Assembly: GCA_017618515.1 (NCBI GenBank)
Contig: JAFZUB010000102.1
Span: forward strand, 1 to 5,341
From: Bacteroidaceae bacterium
GTDB taxonomy: Bacteria > Bacteroidota > Bacteroidia > Bacteroidales > Bacteroidaceae
Direction of reading: 5' to 3'
DNA: 5,341 bases
In this document: piece after piece, positions 3,020-5,341 of the stretch
Numbering within the stretch: the first letter of the stretch is position 1
Layout: every line of letters starts with the position of its first letter
The notes under the pieces: model-generated
Databases searched by the model: none
Seen by the model: the letters and a program-made list of their open reading frames with translations, nothing else
Told to the model about the DNA's origin: nothing
Position numbers and translations under genes: made by a program

Positions 3020-5341
3020 TCATTCTACCGCTACTTTCTGTGCAGTGCTGCGACCATTGGTGTCTGTCACGCGTACTATATATATGCCGCTCGGCAGGTC
3101 GTAGCGATTGTCGAAGCCTTGGATGGTGGCGCTGGTCACGAGTGTGCCGCCCGGTGTGTATATCCTTACAATGGAGCCATCGCTGAAGCCTCTTACCAGC
3201 AGATAGCCCTCGTGGCCGTGGATGCCGCCGTGGGGCTCGTTGTCTAGCTGGGTATTGTGGATGCCTGCGGGCTCTTCCAGACCAACCATATTGTCCATCC
3301 ATGCTATTCGGTCGCCCAGATACTCGAAGATATAATCCACCTCGGCCTGATAGGAGCCACGGGTGGTATATTGTTGCTGGGTGCGGGTGTTGAGGATGTC
3401 CCAACGGATATAGTTGAGCTCCTGCGATTGATTGTTCTCTAATGCGAGGCTGTCAATGACTTCGTGCATGCGGTCGGGTGTGAGATTACCGTTGTAGCGA
3501 TACCACGACCATATCTCTTTCAACTCTTCGGGACAGCTCTCCACTATCCTGCGGTTGAAGCTTCTGACTCCAGTTGCTGCCGATGACTTGGAACTGAAGC
3601 TGAGGTAGCTGGTCATAGTAAGTATTGGGTGTGTGCGCTGATCGTTGTCGAACGCGAGGTCGAAATCCCAGATAGGTGACACGCGGAACTTGTCGTTGCG
3701 GTCCTTGGTGAGGTACACGCTCCAGTAGCTGTCGGTATTGCCGCTGAGCTCAGCTATGAGGAAGTATTTGAGCCATGTGGTCTGGTCGAGGACGGCGGGG
3801 TAGCCGTCGGTCTCGGACTTGAAGTCGAGTGACATAACGCGAGAGCACATGTCGTTGAATGCTTCGTGTATGTAGCTGTATTGCTCGTCGGTTATTTCGT
3901 CGGGCTTGGGATAGTGTATGGTGACGGGTATGTTGTAAGGGTTGGACGTGAAGCGCTTGGGCTCGCTGCCGGAGTAGGCGTCCATCTCAATGAGGTACCC
4001 TCCCGTGACGGCCTCGCCGTCGTTGTCGTCGGTAGTCATCTTGGTGACATTTACGCGGTCTTTATTCACCTCCACTTGGTCGCAGAGCTGGTAGCTGCCC
4101 TTATACTGGCCGTTGAAGATTACATCCACAAGGGTGCAGGCGGGTGTGTAGTCCATCTCGAAGATACGGCTAATCTCAAAGGCTACATTGTTGCGTATGA
4201 GGGTTTTGTCGCCATAGTTGTTGATGAGTGTCCACTCTCTGGCCTTGGCAGGCATATTGAGCAGGTGGCTTTTGTTAGCGAGTTTAATCTTGTAGGGCTT
4301 CTTCGAGAACGACCAGCTGCCATTGCCGCGACCACGCACTGTCATGCTGTCGGTCTTGAGGGCTGTGCCTTCGTCATAGATGATATTGACGATACCTGGC
4401 AGCCAGGTTGTCTTCGATGTTATCTCGGCTATATTGGCTTCGGTTCGCATCACTACAAGTGGCAGATTGGTGAGTTGGAACAGCTGGCTGTCATCGCCGG
4501 AGCCGGGTTTGCCGTAGAAGCGCAGCTCACTGATATTGCAGCGCGCTTCGTTGGGACCTACATAGCGCACATAGCGGAATCCGCGGCTGCAGAGCACGGT
4601 GTCGGTGGTGAGTGTGTTGTATTCGGGTTCTTGCCTAATCATATAGAATGGTATGGCGTCGCTGAAGTCCTCTTTGTTGGCTCCTTCAAACATGCCGAGC
4701 ACCATACGCTTGGCCCACGATGCTCTGGGGGCATATGCTATCTTTTGTATGATATATTTCTTGCCGAGGTCGAGTCCTACCCATCCTGTGCTACGTTCGT
4801 AGGCAGCGTAGCAGGTGGTGTAGTCGTTGTCGAAGGCATCGCCAGGTAGATTGGCGGTGGTGGATGGCTGGTTGGTGTCGTAGTCCACTGAGGTGGCGCC
4901 CATGGGTATGCCAGTGAGCTGCTTGTTGCCTACTGTGTCGGGCTTGATGGTGAGGGCGTCATGATAAGCTTGTCTGAGCTCTGCCTCTGCGTTTTCATAC
5001 TCGGAGGCTGTGGTAGTGATGTCGTAGGGACGGGAGTTGATGTAGTTGTTGGCGATGCTACGTTTTGTCTTCAGCATCATCACGGCTTCGGTATTGTATG
5101 TGTCGCCGTCGTCGTCAATGATTATCTGGTATTGCTCGTCTGTCTCCTCTGTGTATGCCACCAGGCTGTTGAAGGCGGCAGTGATGGCGAGGTCTTTGTC
5201 TTTCTGTGCAGCTATTATCTCGCCGGCTTGGCTCTCGCTTAGTGGCAGCAGCGACCATGTGTTGTAGCCGGCAAGGTCTGCGGCTACCGTCTCGTCATAG
5301 GTGGTGGCGCTGACTACCAAGGTGCGTCTGTTGATTGCAGC
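3020..5341 (-). CDS. CotH kinase family protein with discoidin-like domain and T9SS sorting domain, 5'-truncated
   Basis: 773 C-terminal residues are visible; the frame is open to the right edge, so start and signal peptide are missing (the TTG at 5320 is not a credible start). Residues 1-135 look helical, with an acidic IIIDDDGDTYNTE stretch (73-85). Residues 160-277 resemble a discoidin (F5/8 type C) fold: AFDNDYTTCYAA, TGWVGLDLG, then FRYVRYVGPN and NISELRFYG. Residues 293-685 are a CotH domain: RGRGNGSWSFSKKPYKIKL (336-354), WTLINNYGDKTLIRN (370-384), FNGQYKGSYQLCDQVEV (409-425), GGYLIEMD (447-454), and PIWDFDLAF (556-564), whose aspartates fit the metal/ATP site of spore-coat CotH-type atypical kinases. 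Residues 711-773 are a type A C-terminal sorting domain ending SGIYIVRVTDTNGRSTAQKVAVE-like (key GIYIVRV and KVAV). I infer export by the type IX system and attachment or release at the cell surface. Substrate and kinase activity are unproven; a binding or spore-coat role is not implied in this non-spore-former. Confidence 0.92.
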   Translation of the reverse strand, partial: AAINRRTLVVSATTYDETVAADLAGYNTWSLLPLSESQAGEIIAAQKDKDLAITAAFNSLVAYTEETDEQYQIIIDDDGDTYNTEAVMMLKTKRSIANNYINSRPYDITTTASEYENAEAELRQAYHDALTIKPDTVGNKQLTGIPMGATSVDYDTNQPSTTANLPGDAFDNDYTTCYAAYERSTGWVGLDLGKKYIIQKIAYAPRASWAKRMVLGMFEGANKEDFSDAIPFYMIRQEPEYNTLTTDTVLCSRGFRYVRYVGPNEARCNISELRFYGKPGSGDDSQLFQLTNLPLVVMRTEANIAEITSKTTWLPGIVNIIYDEGTALKTDSMTVRGRGNGSWSFSKKPYKIKLANKSHLLNMPAKAREWTLINNYGDKTLIRNNVAFEISRIFEMDYTPACTLVDVIFNGQYKGSYQLCDQVEVNKDRVNVTKMTTDDNDGEAVTGGYLIEMDAYSGSEPKRFTSNPYNIPVTIHYPKPDEITDEQYSYIHEAFNDMCSRVMSLDFKSETDGYPAVLDQTTWLKYFLIAELSGNTDSYWSVYLTKDRNDKFRVSPIWDFDLAFDNDQRTHPILTMTSYLSFSSKSSAATGVRSFNRRIVESCPEELKEIWSWYRYNGNLTPDRMHEVIDSLALENNQSQELNYIRWDILNTRTQQQYTTRGSYQAEVDYIFEYLGDRIAWMDNMVGLEEPAGIHNTQLDNEPHGGIHGHEGYLLVRGFSDGSIVRIYTPGGTLVTSATIQGFDNRYDLPSGIYIVRVTDTNGRSTAQKVAVE

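Noticed and set aside
2970..3404. 144-codon frame on the minus strand.
   Set aside because: It overlaps the 3' end of the CotH gene in another frame, has low-complexity His/Arg/Pro composition, and runs across the tRNA-Val promoter.
3866..4849. Long open frame (327 codons) on the plus strand.
   Set aside because: It is antisense to the CotH domain gene, its protein is Val/Gly/Ala-rich without family features, and the minus-strand frame has clear domain matches.

Overview
The window comes from a Bacteroidota chromosome, most likely Bacteroidales and Prevotella-like. The evidence is a PorT-type outer-membrane barrel, a cell-surface CotH protein ending in a type IX secretion sorting domain, three Bacteroidota-style promoters (-33 TTTG-like, -7 TAnnTTTG), and tRNA genes without an encoded CCA. 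Nothing indicates phage, plasmid, IS or CRISPR content; this looks like ordinary core chromosome with some dispersed G-rich hairpin repeats.

Layout. (1) 2-1194, plus strand: the 3' part of porT (start lies off the left edge), then rlmH 41 nt later, probably co-transcribed; a short hairpin in the gap overlaps the purine-rich sequence before rlmH. (2) 1195-1307: a junction between convergent genes holding compound G/C-rich hairpins. (3) 1308-2489, minus strand: a lipoprotein serine hydrolase of the beta-lactamase/class C family, whose start is placed at 2489 by a lipoprotein signal peptide and a -7 promoter element just upstream. (4) 2490-2635: a divergent promoter region with a 21-bp-period imperfect direct repeat. 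(5) 2636-2929: tRNA-Met(CAT) on plus and tRNA-Val(TAC) on minus, convergent, each with its own promoter and its own terminator hairpin. (6) 3020-5341, minus strand: a large CotH-family protein with a discoidin-like domain and a C-terminal sorting domain, cut by the right edge.

The thematic link is type IX secretion: PorT is an outer-membrane factor needed for that pathway, and the CotH protein carries the C-terminal signal of a cargo of that pathway. The genes are not in one operon, so the link is functional inference. RlmH and the two tRNAs are translation housekeeping. I did not find a convincing undescribed multi-gene system. The items most worth a second look are the non-canonical T-loop of tRNA-Met, the 21-bp repeat between divergent promoters, the hairpin over the rlmH start region, and the secreted CotH kinase-like protein.
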